Origin: Pseudomonadota bacterium
GTDB lineage: Bacteria; Bdellovibrionota; UBA2428
Length of the DNA: 64,000 bases
Assembly: GCA_018001635.1 (NCBI GenBank)
Contig: JAGNHS010000004.1
Location: 1-64,000, forward strand
Reading direction: 5' to 3'
The notes under the pieces were generated by a model. It was not told the origin of the DNA, searched no databases, and was given only the letters and a program-made list of their open reading frames with translations. A program made the position numbers and the translations under genes. This document shows, in pieces, positions 8,192 to 18,233 of this stretch. Positions within the stretch are counted from its first letter, which is position 1. Every line of letters begins with the position of its first letter.

Positions 8192-11100
8192 GTTTAGCGT
8201 CATTATCTATTAAACGACCAATTTTTATCACTTGCTTAGTTTTGGCGATGCTGGTTTTAGGTTTTATGGGGCTTAAAAGAATGGGCGTGGATTTGTTCCC
8301 AGACGTCACACTTCCTGTGGTGTCGGTGCAAATTGTTTATCCCGGGGCCCCTCCTAAAGACGTAGAACAACTTATTTCAAAACCCATTGAAGAAGAACTT
8401 GGAAGCTTATCAGGATTAAAGAGACTCACTTCTACAAACTTAGATAGTGTGGCCGTGGTGATTGCAGAATTTGCTTTGGGCCGAGATATTAAAGAAGCCG
8501 AACAGCAAATTCGAGATCGATTGGGAAATATTCGTCGTAATCTTCCTGCAGAAATTGAAGATCCTATCATTCGAAGAATTGATCCTTCTAATCAAGCTAT
8601 TTTACGTTTGGCGGTGAGTTCTGATTTAGCCGCTTGGGAAGTCTATGACATAGTTGAGAATCAAATTAAGCCAAAACTGGATCGCATATCAGGCGTGGGC
8701 TTGGTGAATATCATTGGAGGTCGAAAAAAGGAAGTTCAAGTATTAGTTGATAAAGCTCATCTTCAACAAAGAGAATTAAGTGTGCTTCAAGTGGCTAAAG
8801 CCGTTCAGGCCACCTCAAAAGATGTTCCCATTGGTAAAGTTGAAAATCAAAATTCTGAATTGTCTTATCGCTCTACTGGTGAGTTTCAAAATCTTGATGC
8901 TCTTAAGAGAGTGACTGTAAGTTTTATTGGTTCAGATAGAGCTGTAAAATTGGGTGAAGTCGCCGATGTCACCGAAGGTTTAGAACGTGAGCGCACGCGA
9001 TCTATTCTCAATGGAAAATCAGCGCTATTTTTAGATATTTTTAAACAATCTGGCGGTAACACCGTGGCTGTTGCTGATTTAGTCACGGCAGCCGTCGACA
9101 CCATTAATGCAACATTGGAGCAACAAGGTCACAAAGTTAAGCTCGATCTTGTTCGAGATGGTTCTCGCCCCATTCGCTTGAACGTAGCAGATGTTAAGGA
9201 ATCTATCTTGATTGGTATTGTATTGTGCGTCTTAGTGGTCTTTTTCTTTTTAGGTTCTGCACGATCAACGTTAATTACGGGATTGGCATTACCTAACTCT
9301 CTTTTGGGCGCTTTCATGCTCATGTATGCTTTTGGATTTACGATCAACATCATGACACTTTTGGCTTTATCCTTAGCCGTTGGACTTCTTATTGATGATG
9401 CGATCGTGGTTCGTGAAAATATTTTTCGATATTTAGAAAATGGAAAAGATCCCAAAACTGCAGCCATCGAGGGCACTGCTGAAGTTTCTACAGCAGTTAT
9501 TGCCACCACATTAGTGGTCATAGCGGTTTTTGGACCCATTGCATTTCTGAATGGTGTGGTTGGGCAATTTTTTAAGCAATTTGGTTTGACGATTGTTTTT
9601 GCTATCGCCATATCTCTTTTTGATGCGCTTACAATAGCTCCCATGCTGTCGGCTTACCTAGCTTCTGCCAGTGAACATCGTAAATCGGGTGGATTCATTC
9701 AAAGATTGTTAACTGCCTTTGATAAATTCCAAACACGATTAGAAAACATTTATGAAAATGTTTTAAATTACACTTTGAAGAATCCTAAAACTATTTTGGG
9801 TGGGGCCGCTTTGATATTTGTTTTGAGCTTGGGTTTAGGTAAATTTATTCCTGCGACATTTTTACCTGCAGCCGATAACGGAGAATTTGAAGTCAGACTT
9901 GAAATGAAGGCAGGAACAAGTCTCGATGCTACAGCTCAGTTTTTAAATAAAATTGATGGCATTATACGTAAAATACCTGAGGTTGATTTGTCGGCCATCA
10001 CTGTCGGGAATAGCAACGAGGAAGTGAATAAGGGAAATATTTACATTCGATTAGTTCCATCTAAGAATCGTAAAGTGAATACAACTTTTGTTAAAGAAAA
10101 ATTGCGTTCGGATTTAAAAGAATTGTCTACGGAAGCTAAAATTATTGTGACAGATTACGATAGTTTTGGCGGAGGGATGCGCGTATTCAATCTCAATCTT
10201 AATGGTGAAAATTTAGAAGAGCTTGCGGCCTATGTAGAAAAGATAAAGGCTTTAATGCAAAAGATTCCGGGTTTAGTGGATTTGGATTCAAACTATCGAA
10301 GTGGAAAACCTGAGTTTCAAGTGAAGTTTAATCGTGAAAAGGCTGAAGCCTTGGGTGTTTCAACGGCTTCTGCGGGAGCAGAACTCCGAGCTCGAGTGGA
10401 GGGAGTGGTGGCCGCAAGTTATCGCTACAATGATAATGAGTACGATGTTCGTGTAAAACTAAAAGACGAAGATCGCGATTTGAAAAATGAATTTAATAGC
10501 ACTCTTGTGCCTAACGTTAACTTTAATATGATTCCATTGGCTCGAGTTTCAGAAGGTGTTGAGAGCACTAGCTTTTCGCAAATCAACAGACAAGATCGTG
10601 GACGCTTTATTCAAATCAATGGAGACGTAGGTGCTGGTGGAGCTTTGAATACGATTATTAAAGAAACTCAGAGAATTATCGAAGAAAATCCTCCTCCAGC
10701 TGGAGTCAATTACGCTTTTGTGGGACAGGCTCAGGATTTCAAGGAACTCATTTCAAATATATTGTTAGCGATGTTCTTGGGAATCTTATTTATTTATCTT
10801 GTGCTTTCGAGTTTGTATGAGAGTTTTGTGACTCCATTTACAATTTTGCTGGCACTTCCTTTGGCCATGTGTGGTGCCTTTATTGCATTGTTTGTGGCCA
10901 GGTCGCAAATCGATATCTTTTCAATGATTGGTATCATTATGTTGTTAGGTGTGGTGGCTAAAAACTCTATTTTACTTGTGGATTACACCAATCAATTGTT
11001 GGAAGAAGGTCTTTCGCGTAAAGAGGCCTTACTGAAGGCCGGACGCACTCGATTGCGTCCTATTTTAATGACGAGCTTTGCGTTGATCGCGGGAACTATT

Positions 11101-11370
11101 CCCATTGCCGTGGGACTCAATGAAGCGAGCGCTCAGAGAACCTCAATGGGAATTGCTCTCATTGGTGGATTGATTTCCTCAACTATCTTGACGCTTGTCG
11201 TGGTGCCAGCGGCCTTTGGTTATATTGATGATTTTAGAATGTGGTCGTTGAAATTAGTTCGCCGCGCCCAGGGTAAAACACTCAATTCAACTGAAAACGC
11301 TAGTTCAGATGGAGTGAAGAATTCATCTAATGATAAGGGAAAATCCCGAGGGGAAGCTGCTCTTAGTTAG
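8188..11370 (+). CDS. RND-family efflux pump, inner membrane subunit (HAE-like)
   Basis: At 1060 residues this is full length for an RND permease. The N-terminus (SIKRPIF then a long helix, and later LFPDV) is typical. The first half has the TM4 signature LSLAVGLLIDDAIVVREN with the paired Asp residues of the proton relay. The second half repeats the 12-helix arrangement, with GIIMLLGVVAKNSILLVDY near its TM10. The large periplasmic loops are intact. Protons drive export of an unknown substrate through the coupled TolC-like channel. An adaptor protein is normally needed, but none is encoded beside it. The C-terminus ends in a polar Ser/Asn/Lys-rich tail. Confidence 0.92.
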   Translation: MSLASLSIKRPIFITCLVLAMLVLGFMGLKRMGVDLFPDVTLPVVSVQIVYPGAPPKDVEQLISKPIEEELGSLSGLKRLTSTNLDSVAVVIAEFALGRDIKEAEQQIRDRLGNIRRNLPAEIEDPIIRRIDPSNQAILRLAVSSDLAAWEVYDIVENQIKPKLDRISGVGLVNIIGGRKKEVQVLVDKAHLQQRELSVLQVAKAVQATSKDVPIGKVENQNSELSYRSTGEFQNLDALKRVTVSFIGSDRAVKLGEVADVTEGLERERTRSILNGKSALFLDIFKQSGGNTVAVADLVTAAVDTINATLEQQGHKVKLDLVRDGSRPIRLNVADVKESILIGIVLCVLVVFFFLGSARSTLITGLALPNSLLGAFMLMYAFGFTINIMTLLALSLAVGLLIDDAIVVRENIFRYLENGKDPKTAAIEGTAEVSTAVIATTLVVIAVFGPIAFLNGVVGQFFKQFGLTIVFAIAISLFDALTIAPMLSAYLASASEHRKSGGFIQRLLTAFDKFQTRLENIYENVLNYTLKNPKTILGGAALIFVLSLGLGKFIPATFLPAADNGEFEVRLEMKAGTSLDATAQFLNKIDGIIRKIPEVDLSAITVGNSNEEVNKGNIYIRLVPSKNRKVNTTFVKEKLRSDLKELSTEAKIIVTDYDSFGGGMRVFNLNLNGENLEELAAYVEKIKALMQKIPGLVDLDSNYRSGKPEFQVKFNREKAEALGVSTASAGAELRARVEGVVAASYRYNDNEYDVRVKLKDEDRDLKNEFNSTLVPNVNFNMIPLARVSEGVESTSFSQINRQDRGRFIQINGDVGAGGALNTIIKETQRIIEENPPPAGVNYAFVGQAQDFKELISNILLAMFLGILFIYLVLSSLYESFVTPFTILLALPLAMCGAFIALFVARSQIDIFSMIGIIMLLGVVAKNSILLVDYTNQLLEEGLSRKEALLKAGRTRLRPILMTSFALIAGTIPIAVGLNEASAQRTSMGIALIGGLISSTILTLVVVPAAFGYIDDFRMWSLKLVRRAQGKTLNSTENASSDGVKNSSNDKGKSRGEAALS

Positions 11371-11482
11371 CGCTACTGCCTGATGCTTTGTATAGTGTTT
11401 CATTATGAAGCTTAATATGTCTTCAATGCCTTGACCCTAGGGAGCTTTATGTCTAATTTCGAGGGCTTCCGGAGGTAGAGAA

Positions 11483-12601
11483 ATGAAGTTTTTATTAAAG
11501 GGTGATGCATTAAAATCTAATGCATTTAAGAGATTTATACAAAAATTAATTGGGTTTTCGCTATTAGCAGTCACATTGTTTTCGTGTGAGAAACCTCAAG
11601 ACATCCTCAATGACTTGAATGGATTATTTGGAAAAGAAGCCACACATTTTGTAGACCTTCAAAAATACGATTCTAGCCAAGAAGATTTTCATGGTGAAGT
11701 GTCGGTCAACACACTTAACCAATGGAGCCAAACACTGGGTGTCATTGCTAATCGATTGCGTGATCTCGATACGAAACTTGAAAAATACAAGAATGATCGA
11801 TCTAAAATTCAAGCTTCGCTCGATGTTCTAAAGGGTTTATTAACTTCTCTACTCGATAGAGAAGCTACACTTGTTATTCTGTCTCCATCGTGGAAAATAC
11901 GAGAAGCCAAACTCGATCAGCAAAATGTGGCTAATAGCTTAGCGCTCATTAGAACCTTTACCTTAAAACAATTTGGTGCTGTTGTAGGCGATCAAAACTC
12001 ACTCGTTGTGACTGTGTCTGTCGACGAAAAACTTCAGGACACATTACCAGAATGTTTAGAGCAAGTGGGATTGGCCTTTAATCAATATCGTGATTCTCGA
12101 TGTCAAAAGCATTTTCAAGAAGTTTGCACACATCAAACGCTATTATCTTGTGTAGATTCAAAACTAAAAGATTTTAGACTCGGCGGCCATGATTGCGTTA
12201 AGGAAGTGCTTGTTAAGCCAGAGGGCAATTCTACTGAAGCAGTGCGAGAGTCAGTTTGTCGAAGCATAAAAGATTTTTTAACTCAAAGAGATTGTTTAAA
12301 CACTCTTAATAATGCCGATTACTACGATCCAAAAATGCCAGGATTTTGTGCCTCCTTCAAAGCTGAGCGCAATAAGTTGTCTTGTGTTATTGAATCGCGA
12401 AATAAGGTATATCGTAAAGCTGAAATTGATCAATGCGCTCCAACACTTGTGGCCGATGAAAATGCACGATTTCAGTGTCTTGGACGCATGGGTTCCATTT
12501 ATGAAACTCGAATTGATTTGCAGATCACAAGAATTGCCGAGCAAACTCGAGACGGCGTCACTAAAGCTTGTATGTCTCGTGATCCTATTTTGAGGCGCTA
12601 A
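11483..12601 (+). CDS. Cysteine-rich lipoprotein of unknown function
   Basis: ATG 11483 has GGAGG at 11471-11475. The N-terminus is basic, then hydrophobic, and ends in a lipobox with LFSC, so Cys35 is the likely lipidated residue. The leader is longer than usual. Residues about 75-110 look like a coiled coil. The C-terminal half holds roughly a dozen cysteines, which suggests disulfides in the periplasm. No known family is recognised. Three further exported proteins follow on the same strand with short gaps or overlaps, so the four probably form an operon. Confidence 0.75.
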   Translation: MKFLLKGDALKSNAFKRFIQKLIGFSLLAVTLFSCEKPQDILNDLNGLFGKEATHFVDLQKYDSSQEDFHGEVSVNTLNQWSQTLGVIANRLRDLDTKLEKYKNDRSKIQASLDVLKGLLTSLLDREATLVILSPSWKIREAKLDQQNVANSLALIRTFTLKQFGAVVGDQNSLVVTVSVDEKLQDTLPECLEQVGLAFNQYRDSRCQKHFQEVCTHQTLLSCVDSKLKDFRLGGHDCVKEVLVKPEGNSTEAVRESVCRSIKDFLTQRDCLNTLNNADYYDPKMPGFCASFKAERNKLSCVIESRNKVYRKAEIDQCAPTLVADENARFQCLGRMGSIYETRIDLQITRIAEQTRDGVTKACMSRDPILRR

Positions 12602-12623
12602 GAAACTAAAAAGGATTAAATAT

Positions 12624-13265
12624 ATGAAAAAAGCATTTCTAGCTTCAATCGCAGTATCATTACTAAGCATGAATCTTTTGGGGGCCGAAGTGCCTCCAAA
12701 AGAAAATTTTGTTTCAAGATTGCTAAAGGGTTTGGGAAAAATTGAATTTCGTACTCGATTTAAAGTGAAAGGATCGAGTGAACAATCTCCCAGTATAGAA
12801 TCCTTAGTGTTTGAAGGAAAGGCGCCACTTTTAGACGCTTTAAAAATGGACATAGGACAGGCAAAGGACAGTCCTTATGTTGTTCTTGGTGAGAAAAATA
12901 TTTTTCTTAAATTGAGCATTAAAACAGATGCTCAAGGTGGAATGAATTCTATTTTGAGTTTTACGGATTTACAAGCCAATCCTATTGCCTTGCCTATAGC
13001 TCTGAAGAATTTAAATTCTACGAACACAGCTTTTAAACTTTATCAATTAAAAGCACAAGGATCGGGTTTTGGACCTGCCAGTGAAAAAATAAATGTCATT
13101 GCAGATTGTACAGCAGAACAAGAAGCGTTGAATTACCGACCTGGATCAGCGCAACCTATTTTAAGATGGCAAGGAATTGATGTCTGCAGATTCACAGTCA
13201 ATTACAATAAGAAAACGTCCCAGTGGGATTACGTTTTTGATTATGATTCTACGGCCAAACCCTAG
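12624..13265 (+). CDS. Exported protein of unknown function
   Basis: The product has 213 residues with a clear signal peptide (MKKAFLASIAVSLL, cleavage near LLGAE). AAAAGGA precedes ATG 12624. The mature part alternates short strands and contains two cysteines near the C-terminus (IADCTAE and IDVCRF). No family is recognised; the shape would fit a beta-rich periplasmic protein. It lies 22 bases after the lipoprotein gene and 12 bases before the next exported protein. Confidence 0.75.
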   Translation: MKKAFLASIAVSLLSMNLLGAEVPPKENFVSRLLKGLGKIEFRTRFKVKGSSEQSPSIESLVFEGKAPLLDALKMDIGQAKDSPYVVLGEKNIFLKLSIKTDAQGGMNSILSFTDLQANPIALPIALKNLNSTNTAFKLYQLKAQGSGFGPASEKINVIADCTAEQEALNYRPGSAQPILRWQGIDVCRFTVNYNKKTSQWDYVFDYDSTAKP

Positions 13266-13277
13266 CAAGGAGTTCTT

Positions 13278-14075
13278 TTGAAATCTATTTGGGGATTTTC
13301 AGTTAAATATTACTTTTTAGCTGCCTTTCTATTTTTCAAAACTCCAGTTCTTAGGGCTGATAAAAGTTACACATATCTAAATTTAAAGAGATTAGGATTT
13401 GATGTTGAAGAAGTTTTTTCTGCGCTATTAGGGCAAAATAAGTTTTATGGAACGTGTGAGCTTTATAATGGAAACGCTCATGTTTTTCATGGCAACACGG
13501 CCGGTGATTGTTTAGTAGAAAATCTCTGGCAATCTTATTCTGATAATTCCTTTTCAGGTGTGCTTGATGTCCGTTTGAACTTAAGTCGCAAAGATCCCAA
13601 CCAAAAACTAAATCTAAAACAATTAAAAATATTTTGGCGTCCTGCAGTTATTCAAGATGAATCCCATGCAGAGTTTAATCGAGTTATGACCATGTTGATG
13701 CCTCAGTGGAGATTTCAAGAGGATATACTTTCTTTGGGAAGACTCAAAAGACAATATTTGGAGCATAAGCTCAAAATTGTTTTTTTAACTCCAAGCTTAG
13801 TTTCAGAAATTTATGGCGCAGATTTGTGGGCGCGTATCTTGTTTGGCAAAAATGAAAATTTTTTAATTTCTTTAGATATAAACTCTATTGCTTTAAAGGA
13901 AAGAAAGCTTGAAGATTCTCATGAAGTTTGGACAATGCAGTCTGATGTTGATTTCAATCTTTTTGATCTCAATAAAATTGAATCTAATATAAGTTTAAAA
14001 GTTAAAAGTGATTTTAAGATTTCTCCCTTTAAAACACGTTCTGTGGAGTGGGAGCTTGAAGGGGTGGGGGGATGA
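13278..14075 (+). CDS. Exported protein of unknown function
   Basis: TTG 13278 is preceded by aaggag at the right distance, so the non-ATG start is well supported. A signal peptide runs to about residue 28 (PVLRADK). The remaining 240 residues look beta-rich and contain two cysteines (GTCELY and GDCLVE). I recognise no family. The 3' end overlaps the next gene by 4 bases (ATGA type), so the two products are probably made together and may act together. Confidence 0.72.
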   Translation: MKSIWGFSVKYYFLAAFLFFKTPVLRADKSYTYLNLKRLGFDVEEVFSALLGQNKFYGTCELYNGNAHVFHGNTAGDCLVENLWQSYSDNSFSGVLDVRLNLSRKDPNQKLNLKQLKIFWRPAVIQDESHAEFNRVMTMLMPQWRFQEDILSLGRLKRQYLEHKLKIVFLTPSLVSEIYGADLWARILFGKNENFLISLDINSIALKERKLEDSHEVWTMQSDVDFNLFDLNKIESNISLKVKSDFKISPFKTRSVEWELEGVGG

Positions 14076-14761
14076 AAGAGAAAATCTTTAGCTCAATAGT
14101 ATTTTTGTTTTTCATGAGCCTCTCTATTCATAGTTATGCAGAACCTCAATGCACATTGCCTGAAAATACAGTGTTGCAGAAAGCTGCAAGTGCTCTAGAT
14201 GATAAAGATTGGCCCGAATCTACTTCGATGATTCTATTGCCTCATCATACAAAAGCTAAAATACGTTGGGGCAATTCTAAAAAAAAATATCGTCAGTATT
14301 TCGATATAGAAGGCTTTGCATTGCTAGGAGATAAAAAGTATCGATTGGTTCCTGGTCTTGGCTTGGGATTTCGATCTGATGAAAAAACTTTAGTCTATTA
14401 TTGTATGGAATTTAGCGACCGGTCAGACCTTAAGGCCAAGCTCATTTTTTTAAGAAAAGGATTTTGGACAGGAGACGTGAAATTGTCGCCTGTGGATTTA
14501 GAAATTTTAATAGCCGGTGAAGCAGGACTTTTAATGGGCGCGATTATGCAAGGGGCAGGTGTTCCGGGCATTAGCGAACCTCAGCTTGTGCTTTCTGAGT
14601 TCGATAGACTCTCAAATTTCTTTTTTAAGCGCATACTCTCATTAGGGGCTGCAAAAGTAGTTTTGGAAAACAGTGAATTGACTATTTATCCAAAAGCTAA
14701 AATTGTGGGTGTCGATTTAGGCTTTTCACCCCCCATCAAAATTCCCTACACCTATAAATAA
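14072..14761 (+). CDS. Exported protein of unknown function
   Basis: The ATG overlaps the stop of the previous gene and follows a G-rich binding site (ggtggggg). Residues 1-24 form a signal peptide ending near SYAEP. The mature part of about 205 residues has a Cys close to its N-terminus (PQCTLPE) and one further Cys (YYCMEF). No motif gives a function. It is the last of four exported proteins in a row (11483-14761). Confidence 0.72.
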   Translation: MKEKIFSSIVFLFFMSLSIHSYAEPQCTLPENTVLQKAASALDDKDWPESTSMILLPHHTKAKIRWGNSKKKYRQYFDIEGFALLGDKKYRLVPGLGLGFRSDEKTLVYYCMEFSDRSDLKAKLIFLRKGFWTGDVKLSPVDLEILIAGEAGLLMGAIMQGAGVPGISEPQLVLSEFDRLSNFFFKRILSLGAAKVVLENSELTIYPKAKIVGVDLGFSPPIKIPYTYK

Positions 14762-14802
14762 ATTTAGCGATTTGAAAAACTAAGTGACTATGTTCATTCC
14801 AA

Positions 14803-14830
14803 TTGCGAAAATCTTTTCAATTCCTAGAAT
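14803..14830 (+). promoter_or_regulatory. Possible promoter of kup
   Basis: TTGCGA at 14803-14808 and TAGAAT at 14825-14830 are separated by 16 bases, resembling -35 and -10 boxes. They stand about 50 bases before the kup start. This is pattern matching only. Confidence 0.35.
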
Positions 14831-14878
14831 AAAGTTATAGCCTTAGTTGGAGATCAGCTTTAAAATGAAGGGTTGAAA

Positions 14879-16786
14879 ATGCTTGATTCAAAAAGTTCTA
14901 GCAATAAAAAGGCTTATTATCAGAAGTTGGCAGCTCTTAGTTTAGGGGCTCTGGGAGTAGTCTACGGAGACATCGGTACTAGTCCTCTCTATGCATTACG
15001 AGAGTGTTTTAACTCACAGCATAGCATTCCTATTAATGAATTTAATCTTCTTGGTGTTTTGTCTCTTATTGTTTGGTCGTTATTTATAGTTGTAACTTTT
15101 AAATATCTTTTTGTAGTGATGTATGCGGATAACCAAGGTGAGGGAGGAATTATGGCCTTGATGGCTTTAGCTTTTCCTAATCCAAAAGAAAAGCATAACT
15201 CTTCGATGATGTTTTTGTCTTTATTAGGTCTTTTTGGAGCTGCGCTTCTCTATGGCGATGGGGTTATTACTCCCGCCATTACGGTGCTTTCGGCTACGGA
15301 AGGTTTGGCCACACTCAATCCTACTTTGTCCACATATAGCGTGAGTCTTACAATTCTAATCTTAATTATACTTTTTGGTGTGCAGAGATACGGAACGGCA
15401 AGAATTGGTTTTATTTTTGGACCCATTATGCTGCTTTGGTTTTTGGTATTAGCTATTTTAGGAGTCCATCAACTTGTTCAAAATCCCTCAGTATTAAGAG
15501 CTCTCAATCCGTTTTGGGCTGTGGATTTTGTTGTAAATAATCCCAGGATGGCATTTATCGCATTAGCTTCTGTTTTTTTAGTCGCTACTGGTGCAGAAGC
15601 TTTATACGCCGACATGGGACATTTTGGGAGACGACCCATTAAACTTGCTTGGTTGTTTATGGCACTTCCTGCATTACTTCTAAATTATTTTGGACAAGGG
15701 GCATTGCTACTAAGAGATTTTAGTTTAGTGCATGATCCTTTTTTCCAAATGGCTCCTCGATATTTACTCATTCCACTTGTGGCATTGGCAACCTTAGCGG
15801 CTGTAATTGCCTCACAAGCTTTAATCTCTGGAGTCTTTTCGTTGACTCAACAGGCTGTTCAATTGGGTTTTTCACCGCGACTTCGTTTACTTCACACTTC
15901 TCAAAGTGAAATAGGGCAGATTTATATTCCCGCCATAAATTGGAGTCTTATGGTGGTGACAATAATGACCGTTCTTATGTTTAAGAGTTCGTCTGCTTTA
16001 GCGGGGGCCTATGGAATTGCTGTGGCTATGACCATGGTTATCACAACATTGTTAGCGGCTATTGTGGCTCATCGAATATGGAAATTATCAAAATCGCTTA
16101 TTCTATTTTCTACAATTTTCTTTCTCATTTTTGACTTACTGTTTTTAGCTTCTAATGGAGTTAAAATTATGCATGGTGGATGGTTTCCTCTCACTATGGG
16201 GGCGATTATTTTTATACTCCTTTCAACTTGGAAAAAGGGACGCAGAATATTGGCTATAAGAATGAGAGAGCGACTCATGCCTTTTGAAAAGTTTATAGAT
16301 TTAGTTCAGGAAAATAAGGAGTTAAAAATAGTTAAGGGAACAGCTGTTTTTATGAATGGCGACCCTTCGAGCACACCTCCTGCTCTTATTAGAAACGTAA
16401 AACACAATCATATTTTGCATGAAAGAATAGTTTCATTGTCTATTGTTTCTGAAAAAGTTCCAACGATAGCCCCCTCAAAGCGCGTGGAAATTACTAAAGT
16501 TAAAAACAATGTTTTTAAAGTGAAGGGACATTTTGGATTCAATGAACAGCCCAATATTCATTCTGTAATTAATGCCTGCAAGGCGCAAGGATATGAATTT
16601 AATTTAGATGAAATTTCTTTTTTTATAGGAAAAGAAACTATAATTGCAACGGGTAGGCGCATAGGTATGTCTGTGTGGAGAGAAAAATTATTTAGTGTTA
16701 TGGCTCAAAACGCTCAAAATGCTACAAGCTACTTCGGTTTACCACCAGATCAGGTCGTTGAAATCGGGGCTCAAGTCGAAATATAA
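14879..16786 (+). CDS. kup: Kup-type potassium uptake protein
   Basis: This is a full-length Kup/HAK potassium transporter. The N-terminus has the family signature LGVVYGDIGTSPLYALREC, where the GD..TSPLY part lines the K+ path, and about twelve membrane helices follow to residue 430. The C-terminal 180 residues are cytoplasmic, as in the family. It takes up K+ with protons. ATG 14879 (MLDSKSS) is preferred to the in-frame TTG at 14873 because aaggg at 14868-14872 fits it better. A second K+ importer of the KimA type lies 1.5 kb away in convergent orientation. Confidence 0.93.
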   Translation: MLDSKSSSNKKAYYQKLAALSLGALGVVYGDIGTSPLYALRECFNSQHSIPINEFNLLGVLSLIVWSLFIVVTFKYLFVVMYADNQGEGGIMALMALAFPNPKEKHNSSMMFLSLLGLFGAALLYGDGVITPAITVLSATEGLATLNPTLSTYSVSLTILILIILFGVQRYGTARIGFIFGPIMLLWFLVLAILGVHQLVQNPSVLRALNPFWAVDFVVNNPRMAFIALASVFLVATGAEALYADMGHFGRRPIKLAWLFMALPALLLNYFGQGALLLRDFSLVHDPFFQMAPRYLLIPLVALATLAAVIASQALISGVFSLTQQAVQLGFSPRLRLLHTSQSEIGQIYIPAINWSLMVVTIMTVLMFKSSSALAGAYGIAVAMTMVITTLLAAIVAHRIWKLSKSLILFSTIFFLIFDLLFLASNGVKIMHGGWFPLTMGAIIFILLSTWKKGRRILAIRMRERLMPFEKFIDLVQENKELKIVKGTAVFMNGDPSSTPPALIRNVKHNHILHERIVSLSIVSEKVPTIAPSKRVEITKVKNNVFKVKGHFGFNEQPNIHSVINACKAQGYEFNLDEISFFIGKETIIATGRRIGMSVWREKLFSVMAQNAQNATSYFGLPPDQVVEIGAQVEI

Positions 16787-16856
16787 AGCTTTGGCTTTGC
16801 ATCGGAAATTTTTTGACACTTATATCCATGAGCTTTTGAATTAAACTATAGGCTTA

Positions 16857-18227
16857 ATGTTAAAGTCTAAGGCGATATTTTTTTATCTCTTTAAAAATTT
16901 AATGTTTATCCTAGTTTTCGGCATTTCTGTAATTTCGTGTCAGAAAAATCATAATCGTAGTCTGAGTATTAGCATTCAAAAAGAGACTTCATTGAATAGC
17001 ATGAGCTTTGATTTTTTAGAGGGTCAGAATAAATTATTCACAAGCGAACCCACTCAGGTTTCTGAGCTCGAGTGCGTTGGATTTCTCTTGGAATACACTC
17101 TGGCTCCAAATTCAAATAAGGGCAGCTGTACTCTAAACAGTGGAGAATCATTTAATGTGGCTTCGGCCCATGGTTTGGTGGAATTTAGTAGTGGAACGGA
17201 GTCAGCAATTGAAATTGATAATATTTTAAGAGATCAATTATTAGGTATATATGCTGTGGCTTTTAAAAAAAATATTAGCTCTCAAGCATGTCCATTAGTT
17301 AACAGTGGTTTTTCACCAGATTCCTTAAATTTTTCAGAACCTTATATTGTGGCATCCGCTAACGATATAAATTCCAGTACATCTGGCCCAGTCAATTTCA
17401 CCGCAACACTTGATACAAATAATTATATAGAGAATTGCGATGCTTCGATATTTGATAAGGATAATTCCAACACCTCATCCAATAATTTTTTAACGGATTT
17501 AACAGCTTATTATTCTATGGAACAAATTGATACAGGTGCTCAGGGTGGTGGATCTCATTATATTTCCAATGTTGCCGATACGAATTCAAATAATTTGAAT
17601 GCCAATAGTACGGGTACTCAAGTTACTGGCATTTTGGGTAATGCCATACACTACGCTCAGAACGGGGACGGTGCTAATCAGGTTAGTGGTGTTTTGGGTG
17701 ATTATGATGGTAGCACTGCTATTAGCATTTCATTTTGGTTAAAAGGGACTGTAGCTGAAGTCCAAAATTCAAATATCTTCAAGAAATATAATGGAACTAT
17801 AGGAACATTAAAAGGATATATGTTCGGTTTTAGTAGTGTTGGCAATGCCGTGTTTAATGTTTTCAATCAAACTCTAGGCGAAGGTCCTAGTTGGACACAA
17901 TTTAATGCTAGCTGCGATTATTCAATCGGATCCGTTTGGAAACATTATGTGCTTATTATAGATAATGATGGAGCTGGAAAATTTAAAATTAATTTGTATG
18001 GAAATGGTCAAAGCTGCGGAGTTTATGATTCAAGAAATATTTTTAATATTAGCAATCCTGGTTCATTTTATATTGGATACGCTCAAACGGATATAGGTGG
18101 AAATGCTGTGAGTTCCTACAATGGTAGCATTGATGAATTGGCTGTCTGGAATAGGGCTCTATCGGCGGCAGAAGTGCAGAGCCTTTATAACGGCGGAAGT
18201 GCCTTAGCTTTTGCAAATTTTCAGTAA
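16857..18227 (+). CDS. LamG-like (concanavalin-fold) domain lipoprotein
   Basis: The N-terminus has a hydrophobic leader ending in a lipobox (VISC, Cys28), so this should be a surface or periplasmic lipoprotein of about 430 residues. From about residue 220 to the end it has the features of a LamG-like jelly-roll domain: LTAYYSME at the start, ISISFWLKG in the middle and the closing signature IDELAVWNRALSAAEVQSLY. Such domains often bind carbohydrate or protein ligands. Residues 30-200 are of unknown fold. A TTGACA at 16813-16818 lies upstream without a convincing -10 box. It is convergent with the KimA-like gene. Confidence 0.85.
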   Translation: MLKSKAIFFYLFKNLMFILVFGISVISCQKNHNRSLSISIQKETSLNSMSFDFLEGQNKLFTSEPTQVSELECVGFLLEYTLAPNSNKGSCTLNSGESFNVASAHGLVEFSSGTESAIEIDNILRDQLLGIYAVAFKKNISSQACPLVNSGFSPDSLNFSEPYIVASANDINSSTSGPVNFTATLDTNNYIENCDASIFDKDNSNTSSNNFLTDLTAYYSMEQIDTGAQGGGSHYISNVADTNSNNLNANSTGTQVTGILGNAIHYAQNGDGANQVSGVLGDYDGSTAISISFWLKGTVAEVQNSNIFKKYNGTIGTLKGYMFGFSSVGNAVFNVFNQTLGEGPSWTQFNASCDYSIGSVWKHYVLIIDNDGAGKFKINLYGNGQSCGVYDSRNIFNISNPGSFYIGYAQTDIGGNAVSSYNGSIDELAVWNRALSAAEVQSLYNGGSALAFANFQ

Positions 18228-18233
18228 AATCAA

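Noticed and set aside
9129-9644. 171-codon minus-strand frame inside the first RND gene
   Set aside because: Antisense shadow of the TM region of a clear RND permease; composition rich in Lys, Thr and Ala and no recognisable motif.
16813-16841. Promoter with TTGACA before the LamG lipoprotein gene
   Set aside because: The -35-like box is perfect but no acceptable -10 box stands at 16-18 bases; not listed as a feature.
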